A stretch of DNA of 21,575 bases from Chloroflexota bacterium (lineage in GTDB: Bacteria > Chloroflexota > Anaerolineae > Fen-1058), in the NCBI GenBank assembly GCA_016219235.1, contig JACRBO010000612.1:1-21575 (forward strand). The letters run 5' to 3'. Made by a program: the position numbers and the translations under genes. Shown in pieces: positions 8,142-15,938 of this stretch. Position 1 is the stretch's first letter; every line of letters starts with the position of its first letter. The notes beneath the pieces are model-generated. The model made no database searches. It was not told where the DNA came from and worked only from the letters and a program-made list of their open reading frames with translations.

Positions 8142-8150
8142 CCCTATAAT
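8122..8150 (+). promoter_or_regulatory. promoter of the alpha/beta hydrolase gene
   Basis: TATAAT (8145-8150) is preceded at exactly 17 bases by TTTACC (8122-8127), four of six matches to TTGACA. The -35 box is made from the last units of the repeat array. The leader would be about 25 bases, with AGGA (8169-8172) nine bases before the ATG at 8182. Confidence 0.6.
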
Positions 8151-8181
8151 CACCTTGACCTTATCATCAGGATTAACTCCC

Positions 8182-8967
8182 ATGCGCTATACACGCCAAG
8201 GCGTTTCCCTGGAATACGACGATATTGGCAACGGTGCCCCGCTCCTTCTCATTCACGCTTTTCCCTTTGACCGCACGATGTGGCGCGCACAGGTGGCCGG
8301 CCTGCAACAGTATTATCGCGTCATTGCACCCGACCTGCGCGGCTTCGGCCACTCCAGCGAAGCCGACGGCAGCGCCATCGCGATGGATCAATATGCCAGC
8401 GATATGCGCGCCCTGCTCGATTCGCTCAACGTGAAACAGGCCGTCATCGGCGGCCTGTCGATGGGCGGCTACATCGCGCTGGCCTTTCTGGCGCAGTATC
8501 CCGATCGGGTCAAAGGTCTGATTCTAGCCAATACGCGCGCCCTGCCCGACAGCGATGAGGCCCGCCAGGCGCGCTTGACTAACGCCGAACGCGTCCGTAC
8601 CGAAGGCTTAAGTTTCCTCATCGAGGCAATGTCGCCCAAAATGCTCGGCCCTGCCGCCAAATCCGACATGGCCGTCACCGTCCGATCGATCATGGTACGC
8701 CAACGCGCCAACGGCCTCGCCTCGGCGCTGCTTGGGATGGCCGCCCGCCCCGATCGGACTGCGCTGCTGCCGTTCATCAAAGTCCCCACGCTGATCATCA
8801 CCGGTTCCGCTGATGTGCTCATCCCACAGGCGGACAGCGAAGCGATGCACCGTGCCATCACACACAGCACGCTCGTCACGCTGGCCGATGCGGGGCATCT
8901 GTCCAACCTCGACAAAGCCGACGCCTTCAACGACGCCCTGCGCGCTTTCTACACCAAAGTAGCGTAA
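8182..8967 (+). CDS. alpha/beta hydrolase
   Basis: Single-domain alpha/beta-fold hydrolase, 261 residues. The oxyanion-hole motif is HAFPFD (25-30), followed by DLRGFGHS (51-58). The nucleophile elbow is G-L-S93-M-G, the acid Asp211 lies in GSADVLIP, and His239 lies in DAGHLSNLD; the triad is complete. It resembles the 3-oxoadipate enol-lactonase/esterase group, but the substrate cannot be told from sequence, and no aromatic-degradation genes are nearby. The frame opens at 8083, but the first 33 residues (NLPIYHFTNLPI...) come from the repeat array. The ATG at 8182 has a Shine-Dalgarno and a promoter just upstream, so I use it. The gene seems monocistronic and is followed by a 64-base palindrome. 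Confidence 0.88.
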   Translation: MRYTRQGVSLEYDDIGNGAPLLLIHAFPFDRTMWRAQVAGLQQYYRVIAPDLRGFGHSSEADGSAIAMDQYASDMRALLDSLNVKQAVIGGLSMGGYIALAFLAQYPDRVKGLILANTRALPDSDEARQARLTNAERVRTEGLSFLIEAMSPKMLGPAAKSDMAVTVRSIMVRQRANGLASALLGMAARPDRTALLPFIKVPTLIITGSADVLIPQADSEAMHRAITHSTLVTLADAGHLSNLDKADAFNDALRAFYTKVA

Positions 8968-8969
8968 TC

Positions 8970-9033
8970 AAACCTGACAGGTTGCGCAGATGATCTGATT
9001 TAGCAAGATCCTCTTGCGCAACCTGTCAGGTTT
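8970..9033. terminator. 64-base palindrome, copy 1, probable terminator
   Basis: The arm AAACCTGACAGGTTGCGCA (8970-8988) pairs perfectly over 19 bp with 9015-9033, leaving a 26-base loop. Each arm also contains its own small palindrome (ACCTG-A-CAGGT). It starts two bases after the hydrolase stop and ends in TTTTCTGTGT, so it could terminate that transcript. It shares its architecture with the element at 12755-12818. Confidence 0.7.
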
Positions 9034-9038
9034 TCTGT

Positions 9039-9085
9039 GTGTTCACCATATGCACATCTCGTGAAGTATGCTACAATGTGAACAC
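9039..9085. promoter_or_regulatory. promoter and putative operator of the ABC transporter
   Basis: TGCTACAAT (9069-9077) is an extended -10 box. It is bracketed by an 8-base inverted repeat, GTGTTCAC (9039-9046) and GTGAACAC (9078-9085), the second copy lying at the expected transcript start. That placement suits a repressor site. The IclR-type regulator downstream is a candidate ligand-responsive partner, but this is only an inference. Confidence 0.45.
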
Positions 9086-9135
9086 TCACTCGGGCGGACG
9101 GTGTTGTGCGCCCAATTCTCTCAGGAGGAGAAATG

Positions 9136-10041
9136 ATGTCTGCTGCAACCAAACGTGCGTCGCTGATCCTAAGTTTGCTCGTGTTGACCAGTCTGTTGAT
9201 CACCGCCTGCGCGCCCGCCGCCTCGGCCGATCTACTGGGCGAAATTAAAGCGCGTGGCACGCTGCGCATCTCAACCGATGTGAACTATGCCCCGCAGTCG
9301 GCGGCGGTGGATGGCGCTCAGCGCGCCAGCGGCACCAAATGCGGCGCGGATGAATTGACCGCCAATCAAGTGGAAGGCTTCGACATTGACACGGCGGTTG
9401 AGATCGCCAAACGTCTGGGCGTTGAGCCGTGCTTCGTGACCCCATCGTGGGATCTGATCACCGCCGGCAACTGGGGCGGGCGTTGGGATGTAAGCGTTGG
9501 CTCGATGACGATCACCAAGGATCGCCAGAAGGCGCTGTGGTTTACCCCCGCCTACTACTTCACCCCGGCGCAACTGGCCGCCAAGCAAGGCTCCAGCATC
9601 ACCAAGATCGAAGACGTTGCGGACAAGGCCGTCTGCGCCGGCACCGGCACGACGTATGAGACCTACCTCAAGGGCGAAGACGTCGGCATCCCCGATTCCG
9701 ACATCAAAGTCAAAGCGCCGGCGGGTGTCAACGTCGTCGCGCTCAACACCGACTCGGAATGCGCGCAAGCCATTCAGGCGGGCCGCACTGACTTTGAAGT
9801 GTTCATGACCTCTGGCACAGTAGTGGATAAGGCCATTCAAGACGGGATTCCTGTCGTGAAGGTAGGCGGCCCGGCTTACGTAGAAAACCTGGCCGTCGCC
9901 ATCGACAAGACATCGGCCAAAGACCCCAATACCCTGCTCGACGCGATCAGCAAGCTCGTCAATGAGATGCACACCGACGGCACGCTGACCAAATCGTCGC
10001 TGAAGTGGTACGAGGGCGTGGATTTGACGGTTGTGAAGTAG
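9136..10041 (+). CDS. amino-acid-type ABC transporter substrate-binding lipoprotein
   Basis: Extracytoplasmic solute-binding protein of family 3 (SBP_bac_3), 301 residues. A type II signal peptide ends in the lipobox I-T-A-C25, so the mature protein is lipid-anchored. Family landmarks are LRISTDVNYAPQS, GFDIDTAVEIAKRLG and SVGSMTITKDRQKALWFT. AGGAGG (9123-9128) is seven bases from the ATG at 9136 and four from the adjacent ATG at 9133, so I prefer 9136. The upstream opening at 9106 has no ribosome site. Residues seen do not fix the ligand: polar amino acids are usual, and related binding proteins take opines or other small amines. It is followed by a hairpin and then the permease gene. Confidence 0.9.
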   Translation: MSAATKRASLILSLLVLTSLLITACAPAASADLLGEIKARGTLRISTDVNYAPQSAAVDGAQRASGTKCGADELTANQVEGFDIDTAVEIAKRLGVEPCFVTPSWDLITAGNWGGRWDVSVGSMTITKDRQKALWFTPAYYFTPAQLAAKQGSSITKIEDVADKAVCAGTGTTYETYLKGEDVGIPDSDIKVKAPAGVNVVALNTDSECAQAIQAGRTDFEVFMTSGTVVDKAIQDGIPVVKVGGPAYVENLAVAIDKTSAKDPNTLLDAISKLVNEMHTDGTLTKSSLKWYEGVDLTVVK

Positions 10042-10075
10042 ATTCCATTCAAAGTACGCTTCGTTCAGCGTGGTG

Positions 10076-10111
10076 CGTGTTGCGTGGTCCGTGAAATCAC
10101 CACGCAACACG
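10076..10111. repeat. TGCGTGG array hairpin between binding protein and permease
   Basis: CGTGTTGCGTGGT (10076-10088) pairs perfectly with 10099-10111 around a 10-base loop. The left arm is built from 7-base units (GCGTGGT, GCGTGTT, GCGTGGT) of the same family as those at 1682 and 3069. Only a short TTT follows. Its position fits a stem-loop that keeps binding-protein mRNA in excess over the permease. A GAGTGAC-type remnant (ACTCGTCACTCATTAC) lies at 10143-10158. Confidence 0.7.
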
Positions 10112-10169
10112 TTTCATTCATCATCGCGCAGCATCCTTTAGGACTCGTCACTCATTACGGAGATCGCTC

Positions 10170-11000
10170 ATGGCCGTCGACGGCTTAACGCAAGCCGAAC
10201 GTATCGTACAACAGCAAGTGCGGGCGCAGCGCACCTTTAACGCGCAGGTCATCGTCTGGTGGATCGTCATCCTGGCCCTGCTGGTCGCGATGTTCGGTGG
10301 CATCTCCATCAAGCTTGGCCCGCTGGAATTCGAGACCATCAAACTCGATGGCGACTTCATCGCCCGCGCGGCCCCCATCATCAGCGAGGGCGCGGCGCAA
10401 ACGCTGATCATTTCGGTGTTGTCGATTCTCTTTGCCAGTGTGCTGGCGCTGCTCACGGCGCTGGCGCGCTTGTCCCGGATCGTCCCGCTGTACGCGGTCG
10501 CCACGTTCTATGTCTCGTTGATTCGCGGCACGCCGCTGCTGCTGCAAATTTTCTTCTTCTTTCTGGCGCTGCCCCGCATGGGCATTATTCTGTCCGGCAT
10601 CATGGCGGGCGTCGTGGCGCTGTCGTTGAACTATGGCGCCTACATGAGCGAGACGTTCCGCGCCGGCATTCAGAGCGTAGGCAAAGGCCAGCGCGAGGCG
10701 GCTTTGGCTTTGGGCATGACCAACGGCCAGATGATGCGCCGGATCGTGCTGCCGCAGGCTCTGCGGTTAGTCATCCCCCCGATCGGTAACGACTTCATCG
10801 CGATGCTCAAAGACTCGTCGCTGGCATCCACCACCGGCTTCGTGCGCGAATTGATGTGGCTGGGCCAGAACCTGGGGCGGCGCGAGTTTCGTAGCATGGA
10901 GGCGCTGCTCGTGATTGCACTGTGGTACTGGGGCATGACCATCATCTTCTCGTGGCTGCAAGGCCGCCTGGAAAAACGCCTGTCACGGGGAGACCGCTAA
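10170..11000 (+). CDS. amino-acid-type ABC transporter permease
   Basis: Membrane subunit of the HisM/GlnP type, 276 residues, with an N-terminal helix at about 28-47 and a block of further helices. The family stretch [16 protein letters not shown] is at 116-131. The EAA loop [22 protein letters not shown] (177-197 region) contacts the ATPase. GGAG (10159-10162) is seven bases from the ATG. The ATPase gene overlaps its TAA stop by one base (TAATG), so the two are translationally coupled. A single permease gene implies a homodimer. An extra hydrophilic stretch of about 25 residues (48-70) precedes the core, as in some family members. Confidence 0.92.
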   Translation: MAVDGLTQAERIVQQQVRAQRTFNAQVIVWWIVILALLVAMFGGISIKLGPLEFETIKLDGDFIARAAPIISEGAAQTLIISVLSILFASVLALLTALARLSRIVPLYAVATFYVSLIRGTPLLLQIFFFFLALPRMGIILSGIMAGVVALSLNYGAYMSETFRAGIQSVGKGQREAALALGMTNGQMMRRIVLPQALRLVIPPIGNDFIAMLKDSSLASTTGFVRELMWLGQNLGRREFRSMEALLVIALWYWGMTIIFSWLQGRLEKRLSRGDR

Positions 11001-11761
11001 TGCCGATCATTCGTATTGCTCATCTAAACAAGCACTTCGGCCCGCTGCATGTGCTCAAGGATGTCTCGCTGTCCGTCAACGAACGGGAAGTCGTGTGCGT
11101 GATCGGCCGATCGGGTTCCGGCAAATCGACGCTGCTGCGCTGCATCAATTTTCTGGAGCAGCCCACCCAGGGCACGATCGAGGTCGACGGCCTGTCGGTC
11201 GATGTGGAGCAGCATCGCCTGACCGATCAGCAGAAGCAGGTCATCCACGATATTCGCTTGAAGACAGGTATGGTGTTTCAAGAGTTCAATCTCTTCCCGC
11301 ACCTCAGTGTGCTCGATAATTTGATCGAAGCGCCCGTGACCGTGAAGAAGATGCCGCGCGAACAAGCCATTGCGCTGGCGGAAAAATACCTGGCGAAAGT
11401 CGGCCTGATGCAGAAGCGCGATGAATATCCGGCGCGGTTATCGGGCGGGCAGAAGCAGCGCGTGGCGATTGCGCGCGCGTTGACGATGGAACCCAAAGTC
11501 ATGTTGTTCGACGAGCCGACCTCGGCGCTCGATCCGGAGTTGATCGGCGAAGTGCTGGAAGTGATGAAGCAGCTGGCCCGCGAAGGCACCACGATGCTGG
11601 TCGTCACGCACGAGATGAGCTTCGCACAGGAAGTCGGCAATCGCGTCGTGTACATGGATGAAGGCCAGATCGTCGAAGAAAGCGCGCCGGAGCAGATGTT
11701 CAGCGCGCCGGGCGATCCGAGGACGCGGCAGTTTCTCGATCGGTTGCTGCGGACTGCGTAA
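11000..11761 (+). CDS. amino-acid-type ABC transporter ATP-binding protein
   Basis: Cytoplasmic ATPase of the GlnQ/HisP group, 253 residues. Walker A is GRSGSGKST (36-44), Q-loop Gln94 is in [11 protein letters not shown], the signature LSGGQKQR is at 147-154, Walker B is VMLFDEP (167-173), and the switch His204 is in VVTHE; all key residues are intact. The frame is open from 10922, but the ATG at 11000 overlaps the permease stop and has GGGGAG (10987-10992) seven bases upstream, which settles the start. It completes a three-gene importer with the lipoprotein and permease. Confidence 0.95.
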   Translation: MPIIRIAHLNKHFGPLHVLKDVSLSVNEREVVCVIGRSGSGKSTLLRCINFLEQPTQGTIEVDGLSVDVEQHRLTDQQKQVIHDIRLKTGMVFQEFNLFPHLSVLDNLIEAPVTVKKMPREQAIALAEKYLAKVGLMQKRDEYPARLSGGQKQRVAIARALTMEPKVMLFDEPTSALDPELIGEVLEVMKQLAREGTTMLVVTHEMSFAQEVGNRVVYMDEGQIVEESAPEQMFSAPGDPRTRQFLDRLLRTA

Positions 11762-11766
11762 AGCGC

Positions 11767-11849
11767 GATGCAGGAGGCAGGTTGCAGGATGCAAGATGCA
11801 GGATGCAGGTTGCTTCACTCGTCACTCGTCACTCGTCACTTTTCACTTG
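11767..11849. repeat. two heptad arrays abutting the IclR-type gene
   Basis: Six heptads of the GATGCAG type (11767-11808) are followed by five of the TCACTCG type (11815-11849), both in unbroken 7-base phase. Neither is inverted. The second ends three bases before the regulator ATG, occupying the place where a Shine-Dalgarno would be. No promoter is visible in 11762-11852. Confidence 0.9.
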
Positions 11850-11852
11850 CCT

Positions 11853-12668
11853 ATGCCTACTAAAAAGAAAACCACCCGCCGCCAACCCTATCACGGTACG
11901 CAAGCCGTCTCGCGCGCCGTTAGCATTCTGAAAGCCTTTGAGAATGCCAACTCGGGGCTGACCGCCGTGCAACTGGCCGCCATACTCGAACTCAATCGCA
12001 GCACGGTCCACCGCCTGCTCAGCGTGCTGGAAGCCGAGGGGCTGATCGCGCGCGAAAGCGCCATCGGCGAGGCGCGCAACAGCGCCTATCGATTGGGGCC
12101 AACGCTGGTTTCATTGGGCGGACTGGCCTTACGGCAAATCAATCTGCGCGCCATCGCCCTGCCCCATCTGCGGCAGTTAGCGCAGAAAAGCGGCGAAACC
12201 GTCGATCTGGAGATCCTGACCGGCGGCGAAGTGATGATCGTAGAAGAAGTGCCCGGCGAACACATGCTGCGCGTGGGCGTGGGCGATAACATCGGCGCGC
12301 GCTACCCCGCACATACGACCTCGACGGGCAAACTGTTGCTGGCCGACCTGCCCGATGATGAACTAAGAGACGTGCTGCCCGCCAAACTCGTCGCGCTGAC
12401 GCCGCACACCATCGCGGACAAACAAGCCTTGCGCGACGAACTCGCGCGTGTGCGGCAGCAAGGCTGGGCGCAGTCTTGGGAAGAACTAGAATTAGGATTG
12501 GCCGCCGTCGGAGCGCCGATTCGCGGTCGGGATGGGAATGTGATCGCCGCGGTCAGCGTGTCCGGCCCGACGGTGCGCATCGATCAAGCGCAGATCAAGC
12601 ATCTGACAATCCTCGTCATGGATACGTGCAAGCGCATCTCGCGTGATGTGGGGTTTACGCGGCGGTGA
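11853..12668 (+). CDS. IclR-family transcriptional regulator
   Basis: DNA-binding regulator, 271 residues. An N-terminal basic tail (MPTKKKTTRR) precedes the winged helix-turn-helix (about 17-75, with SGLTAVQLAAILELNRSTVHRLLSVLEAEGLI). The C-terminal effector domain has the family motifs GARYPAHTTSTGKLLLA and SWEELELGLAAVGAPIRG. The frame is open from 11658 inside the ATPase gene, but the added residues are array translation, so I start at 11853. No Shine-Dalgarno is visible, and a TTG at 11847 or leaderless initiation is possible. Its place after the transporter suggests control of that operon, possibly at the inverted repeat at 9039-9085; this is inference. Confidence 0.88.
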   Translation: MPTKKKTTRRQPYHGTQAVSRAVSILKAFENANSGLTAVQLAAILELNRSTVHRLLSVLEAEGLIARESAIGEARNSAYRLGPTLVSLGGLALRQINLRAIALPHLRQLAQKSGETVDLEILTGGEVMIVEEVPGEHMLRVGVGDNIGARYPAHTTSTGKLLLADLPDDELRDVLPAKLVALTPHTIADKQALRDELARVRQQGWAQSWEELELGLAAVGAPIRGRDGNVIAAVSVSGPTVRIDQAQIKHLTILVMDTCKRISRDVGFTRR

Positions 12669-12683
12669 GCAATTCGTTCGACG

Positions 12684-12711
12684 ACGAGCCTCCAGATTGG
12701 AGGCTCGTTTT
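12684..12711 (+). terminator. intrinsic terminator of the IclR-type gene
   Basis: ACGAGCCTCC (12684-12693) pairs with GGAGGCTCGT (12699-12708) around AGATT, followed by TTTT then GTCT. It lies 16 bases after the stop codon, a compact GC-rich stem with T-run. Confidence 0.8.
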
Positions 12712-12738
12712 GTCTGTGGCGCGATGATCGAGTAAACT
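12710..12738 (+). promoter_or_regulatory. possible promoter of the zinc-ribbon gene
   Basis: TTGTCT (12710-12715) and TAAACT (12733-12738) are 17 bases apart, each with four of six consensus matches. If real, the -35 box overlaps the terminator T-run and the transcript would begin just before the 64-base palindrome. Confidence 0.3.
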
Positions 12739-12754
12739 ACGGTCGATAGAAACT

Positions 12755-12818
12755 AGACCTGTCAGGTGGCGCAAGCCTTGCCCGATTGTCGGAAATCCGT
12801 GCGCCACCTGACAGGTCT
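12755..12818. repeat. 64-base palindrome, copy 2
   Basis: AGACCTGTCAGGTGGCGCA (12755-12773) pairs perfectly over 19 bp with 12800-12818, again with a 26-base loop. Compared with copy 1, three stem positions differ and each change is matched in the opposite arm. Here the element lies in the leader of the zinc-ribbon gene, ending two bases before its GGAG (12821-12824), so it may affect translation rather than terminate. Confidence 0.75.
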
Positions 12819-12830
12819 TCGGAGCCACCC

Positions 12831-14156
12831 ATGTCCGAAACCGTACGCGAATTCCTGGTGCGCGGCATCGCCGCCGCCAAAACCAACGATCCCAAAGACA
12901 AAGACGAAGCGCGTTACTATTTGAATCGCGCCATCAATGCCGAAGACGCCGAGTTCGATCAACGCGCGAAAGCCTGGCTGTGGCTCAGCCAGATCGAAGA
13001 CGATCCGGTGAAGAAGCGCGATTGTCTGGAGAACGTCCTTGCGATCGATCCGAGCGATCCATTGGCGCGGCGCGGCCTGGCGATGCTGAACGGGCGATTG
13101 AAGGCCGAAGACGTGGTCGATCCCGACAAACCGATCGCGCCTACTGCACTTGACACGCCCAAAGTGCGCCGCTACGCGTGTCCCAAATGCGGCGGCAAAA
13201 TGGCCTACAACGCGGCCAAACGCGCGCTGACGTGCGAGTACTGCGGTAATCGCCTGACGGAATTTCAAGCCATTCAACAGGGCGCATTAGTGCAAGAGCA
13301 AGATTTCTCGGCCACGCTGCCCACCGCAAGAGCACATCGCTGGGAGTTAGCCACGCTGCGCACGTTGAAGTGCGAAGGCTGCGGCGCGGCCTTTACGCTG
13401 CCGCCCAAGCAAATCAGTGGCGCGTGCCCGTTCTGCGGCTCGCCGCATCTGGTGCAGACGCCTACCGGCGAACTCATTCAACCCGAAGGCGTGCTGCCTT
13501 TTCAATTCGATGCTGAGGCCGCGCGTAAATTCATTATCAAGTGGATTGACGATCTCAAGTTCCGCCCCGGCGATCTGGATGAACGCTCTGCCGTCTCACT
13601 GCCCCGCGGCGTCTATCTGCCATGCTGGACCTTCGATCTGGGCGGGCAGATGAAGTGGCACGCGCTCATCGGCGAACAGCGCGGCAAGCAAACGGTGTGG
13701 ATTCCGCGCGATGATATTTACCTGGTCTATCACGATGATCTGATCGTGCCCGCCAGCCACAGCATCGCAAAAGAATTACTCGATGACGTTTTGGAGTACG
13801 ACACGCAGGCGCTGTGCCCGTACTCGATCGATCTGCTCGCCGATCAAGCGGTGGAAATCTACCAAGTCTCGCTGGCCGATGCGTCACTGGTGGCGCGGCA
13901 GCGGGCGTCACGACTGGGCCGCGAGTACGTGATGCAGCACAACCTCGCGGGTGAGCAGGTTAAAGATTTCCAGATGAACAGCCTGGGCCTCATCGTAGAA
14001 TCGTACAAATTGACGCTGCTGCCGCTCTGGCTGACAACCTATCGCTACAAGAACGAAAAATACGCCGTCGCCGTCAACGGCCAATCGGGACGTGTGACCG
14101 GTCAGGCACCGCGGAGCGGCTTTCAGAAAGTGTTAGCGGGATTGTTTGGGGATTAG
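12831..14156 (+). CDS. TPR-like and double zinc-ribbon protein of unknown function
   Basis: Cytoplasmic protein of 441 residues without signal or membrane segment. Residues about 1-90 look like TPR-type helices (ARYYLNRAINAEDAEFDQRAKAWLWLSQI, then a DP-S-DPLARRGL repeat). Two four-cysteine zinc ribbons follow: C117/C120 with C135/C138, and C181/C184 with C199/C202. The remaining 240 residues resemble the TFIIB-type zinc-ribbon proteins with a VLPFQFD and GVYLPCWTFD core, whose role is not known; some relatives are loosely labelled as helicase-like. GGAG (12821-12824) is six bases from the chosen ATG; the upstream opening at 12786 runs through the palindrome. Its TAG stop is the first triplet of an octad array. 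Confidence 0.75.
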   Translation: MSETVREFLVRGIAAAKTNDPKDKDEARYYLNRAINAEDAEFDQRAKAWLWLSQIEDDPVKKRDCLENVLAIDPSDPLARRGLAMLNGRLKAEDVVDPDKPIAPTALDTPKVRRYACPKCGGKMAYNAAKRALTCEYCGNRLTEFQAIQQGALVQEQDFSATLPTARAHRWELATLRTLKCEGCGAAFTLPPKQISGACPFCGSPHLVQTPTGELIQPEGVLPFQFDAEAARKFIIKWIDDLKFRPGDLDERSAVSLPRGVYLPCWTFDLGGQMKWHALIGEQRGKQTVWIPRDDIYLVYHDDLIVPASHSIAKELLDDVLEYDTQALCPYSIDLLADQAVEIYQVSLADASLVARQRASRLGREYVMQHNLAGEQVKDFQMNSLGLIVESYKLTLLPLWLTTYRYKNEKYAVAVNGQSGRVTGQAPRSGFQKVLAGLFGD

Positions 14157-14272
14157 TCGCGTGGTCGGGTAGTCGCGTAGCGTGATAGTAAATTAGTCGC
14201 GTCGTCCGCTCACCAATCACCGCTCACCAATCACTGATTACCAATCACCGATTACCAGTTACCAATCACTCC
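14154..14272. repeat. octad/heptad array between the zinc-ribbon and M32 genes
   Basis: Octads run in phase from the stop codon itself: TAGTCGCG occurs at 14154, 14170 and 14194, with TAGCGTGA and TAGTAAAT between, giving stops in all frames. The second half is C/A-rich (TCACCAA, TTACCAA, TTACCAG units) and stop-free towards the M32 gene. The halves are only partly complementary. Confidence 0.88.
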
Positions 14273-14298
14273 CCTGAACCTCTCGACCGCATTCTGAG

Positions 14299-14304
14299 TA
14301 TAAT
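14299..14304 (+). promoter_or_regulatory. -10 box of the M32 carboxypeptidase gene
   Basis: A perfect TATAAT lies about 30 bases before the ATG, just past the array. No convincing -35 is seen at 16-18 bases. AAGGA (14325-14329) is the ribosome site, five bases from the ATG. Confidence 0.5.
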
Positions 14305-14334
14305 AACGGCAATTACCCCACCCAAAGGATCATC

Positions 14335-15840
14335 ATGGCAACCTCTCTGGATCAACTCAAAACTCGTCTCGGTGAAATTCACGATCTGCGCCGCGCCAAC
14401 GCCCTCATCGGCTGGGATCAACAAACGTACATGCCCGCCGGCGGCAGCCACGCCCGCGCCGAACAAAGCGCCACGCTGCAAAAAATCTCGCACGAATTGT
14501 TCACCGCCGACGAAACCGGCCGGCTCATCGATGCAGCCGCGCACGAAACCGACAAACTCGATCCCGACTCCGACGATGCGCGGTTGATCTCCGTCACGCG
14601 CCGCGACTATCACAAAGCGCGCAAAGTGCCCGCCGATCTGGTGGCCGAGATCGCACGCGTCACCGGTCAGGCGGTGGACGTGTGGACGCAGGCGCGCGCC
14701 CAATCGGATTGGAAACCGTTCGAGCCGTACTTGCAGAAGATCGTCGATCTCAATCGCAAGTTGGCCGAGGCGCTGGGCTATCCTGAGAAGCCCTACGACG
14801 CCCTGCTCGATCAATTCGAGCCGGACATGAAGACGTCGGAAGTAAAGGCCGTGTTCGACTCGATCAAGCCCGACCTGATCGAACTGGTGCGCCAGATCGC
14901 GGCCAAAGCGGATGCCGTCAGCGACGAAGTGTTGCATCGCGAGTACGACGAACAGGCGCAGTGGAACTTCGGACTGGAAGTCATCAAACTGTATGGCTTC
15001 GACTTCGGTCGGGGGCGGCAGGATCGATCGGTGCATCCGTTCACGACGAGTTTTTCCATCGGCGACGTGCGCATCACCACGCGGGTCGATCGCAATTTCA
15101 TCTCGCCGGCGCTCTTTGGCACGCTGCACGAATGCGGCCACGCGCTGTACGAGCAAGGCTTCAATCAGGAGTTGGAGCGCACGCCGTTATCGGATGGCGC
15201 GTCGTTAGGCATGCACGAGTCGCAATCGCGCATGTGGGAAAATCTGGTGGGCCGTAGCCGCCCCTTCTGGCAATTCTTCTTCCCCAAGTTACAGGCCGCG
15301 TTCCCCGCGCAGTTGGCCGATCAAACGCTCGATTCGTTCTACAAAGCCGCGAACAAAGTCAGCCCGTCGCTCATCCGCGTGGAAGCCGACGAAGTGACGT
15401 ACGGCTTGCACATCATGCTGCGCTTCGAGTTGGAAAACGAGATGATCGAGGGCCGCTTGAAGATTGCGGATGTGCCGGAAGCGTGGAGTGCCAAGATGCA
15501 GGACTTCATGGGCATCACGCCGCCGACGACCGCGCTGGGCGCGCTGCAAGACATCCACTGGTCGAGCGGGATGATTGGCTACTTCCCCACGTATCAACTG
15601 GGCAACTTGATCTCGCTGCAACTGTGGGACAAGATCAACGCGGACATTCCCGATCTGACCGACCAGATCACGCGCGGTGAGTTTGGCGCGCTGTTGACGT
15701 GGCTGCGCACCAACCTGCATCAGCACGGGCGCAAGTTCACGTCGGTCGAGTTGTTGCAGCGCATCACGGGCGGCGGGCTGAATCCCGCGCCGTATTTGAA
15801 GTACCTGAAGGCGAAGTTCGGCGAGGTGTATGGGTTGTAG
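14335..15840 (+). CDS. M32 family metallocarboxypeptidase (Taq type)
   Basis: Zinc carboxypeptidase that removes C-terminal residues from peptides, presumably in cytoplasmic peptide turnover; 501 residues, the normal family size, no signal peptide. The metal site is H265-E-C-G-H269 with third ligand Glu295 in HESQSRMWEN. Other family blocks are IGWDQQTYMPAGG (25-37), DRSVHPFTTSF (230-240) and GMIGYFPTYQLGNL near the C-terminus. The start is set by AAGGA and the -10 box upstream. It ends in KFGEVYGL; the TAG stop is the first triplet of an octad array. No operon partner is evident. Confidence 0.95.
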   Translation: MATSLDQLKTRLGEIHDLRRANALIGWDQQTYMPAGGSHARAEQSATLQKISHELFTADETGRLIDAAAHETDKLDPDSDDARLISVTRRDYHKARKVPADLVAEIARVTGQAVDVWTQARAQSDWKPFEPYLQKIVDLNRKLAEALGYPEKPYDALLDQFEPDMKTSEVKAVFDSIKPDLIELVRQIAAKADAVSDEVLHREYDEQAQWNFGLEVIKLYGFDFGRGRQDRSVHPFTTSFSIGDVRITTRVDRNFISPALFGTLHECGHALYEQGFNQELERTPLSDGASLGMHESQSRMWENLVGRSRPFWQFFFPKLQAAFPAQLADQTLDSFYKAANKVSPSLIRVEADEVTYGLHIMLRFELENEMIEGRLKIADVPEAWSAKMQDFMGITPPTTALGALQDIHWSSGMIGYFPTYQLGNLISLQLWDKINADIPDLTDQITRGEFGALLTWLRTNLHQHGRKFTSVELLQRITGGGLNPAPYLKYLKAKFGEVYGL

Positions 15841-15877
15841 GTTGGTAGATTAGTAAATTGGTAGAATAGTAAATCAG
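15838..15877 (+). repeat. stop-codon octad array at the end of the M32 gene
   Basis: Five octads start with a stop triplet in exact 8-base phase: TAGGTTGG, TAGATTAG, TAAATTGG, TAGAATAG and TAAATCAG. Because 8 is not a multiple of 3, they close all three frames. The first three units closely match the edge of the array at the mutS end (19799). Confidence 0.88.
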
Positions 15878-15881
15878 GCAA

Positions 15882-15917
15882 GCGGGGGAGTCGATCGGAA
15901 TCGATCGGTTCCCCCGC
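15882..15917 (+). other. 16-bp hairpin before the small membrane gene
   Basis: GCGGGGGAGTCGATCG (15882-15897) pairs with 15902-15917 around GAAT. All positions pair in RNA if two central G-U wobbles are counted. No T-run follows (GTCATTGC), so it is a poor intrinsic terminator. It ends 21 bases before the next ATG. Confidence 0.55.
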
Positions 15918-15938
15918 GTCATTGCAAGGTATCAGCCC

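Noticed and set aside
9271..10110. 279-residue minus-strand open frame opposite the binding protein
   Set aside because: Shadow frame; the opposite strand has a lipobox, ribosome site and family motifs.
14266..15156. 296-residue minus-strand open frame opposite the M32 gene
   Set aside because: Shadow of the carboxypeptidase, whose metal site and full-length match are clear.
15898..15937. Intrinsic terminator after the M32 gene
   Set aside because: The stem is strong, but no T-run follows it on the plus strand.
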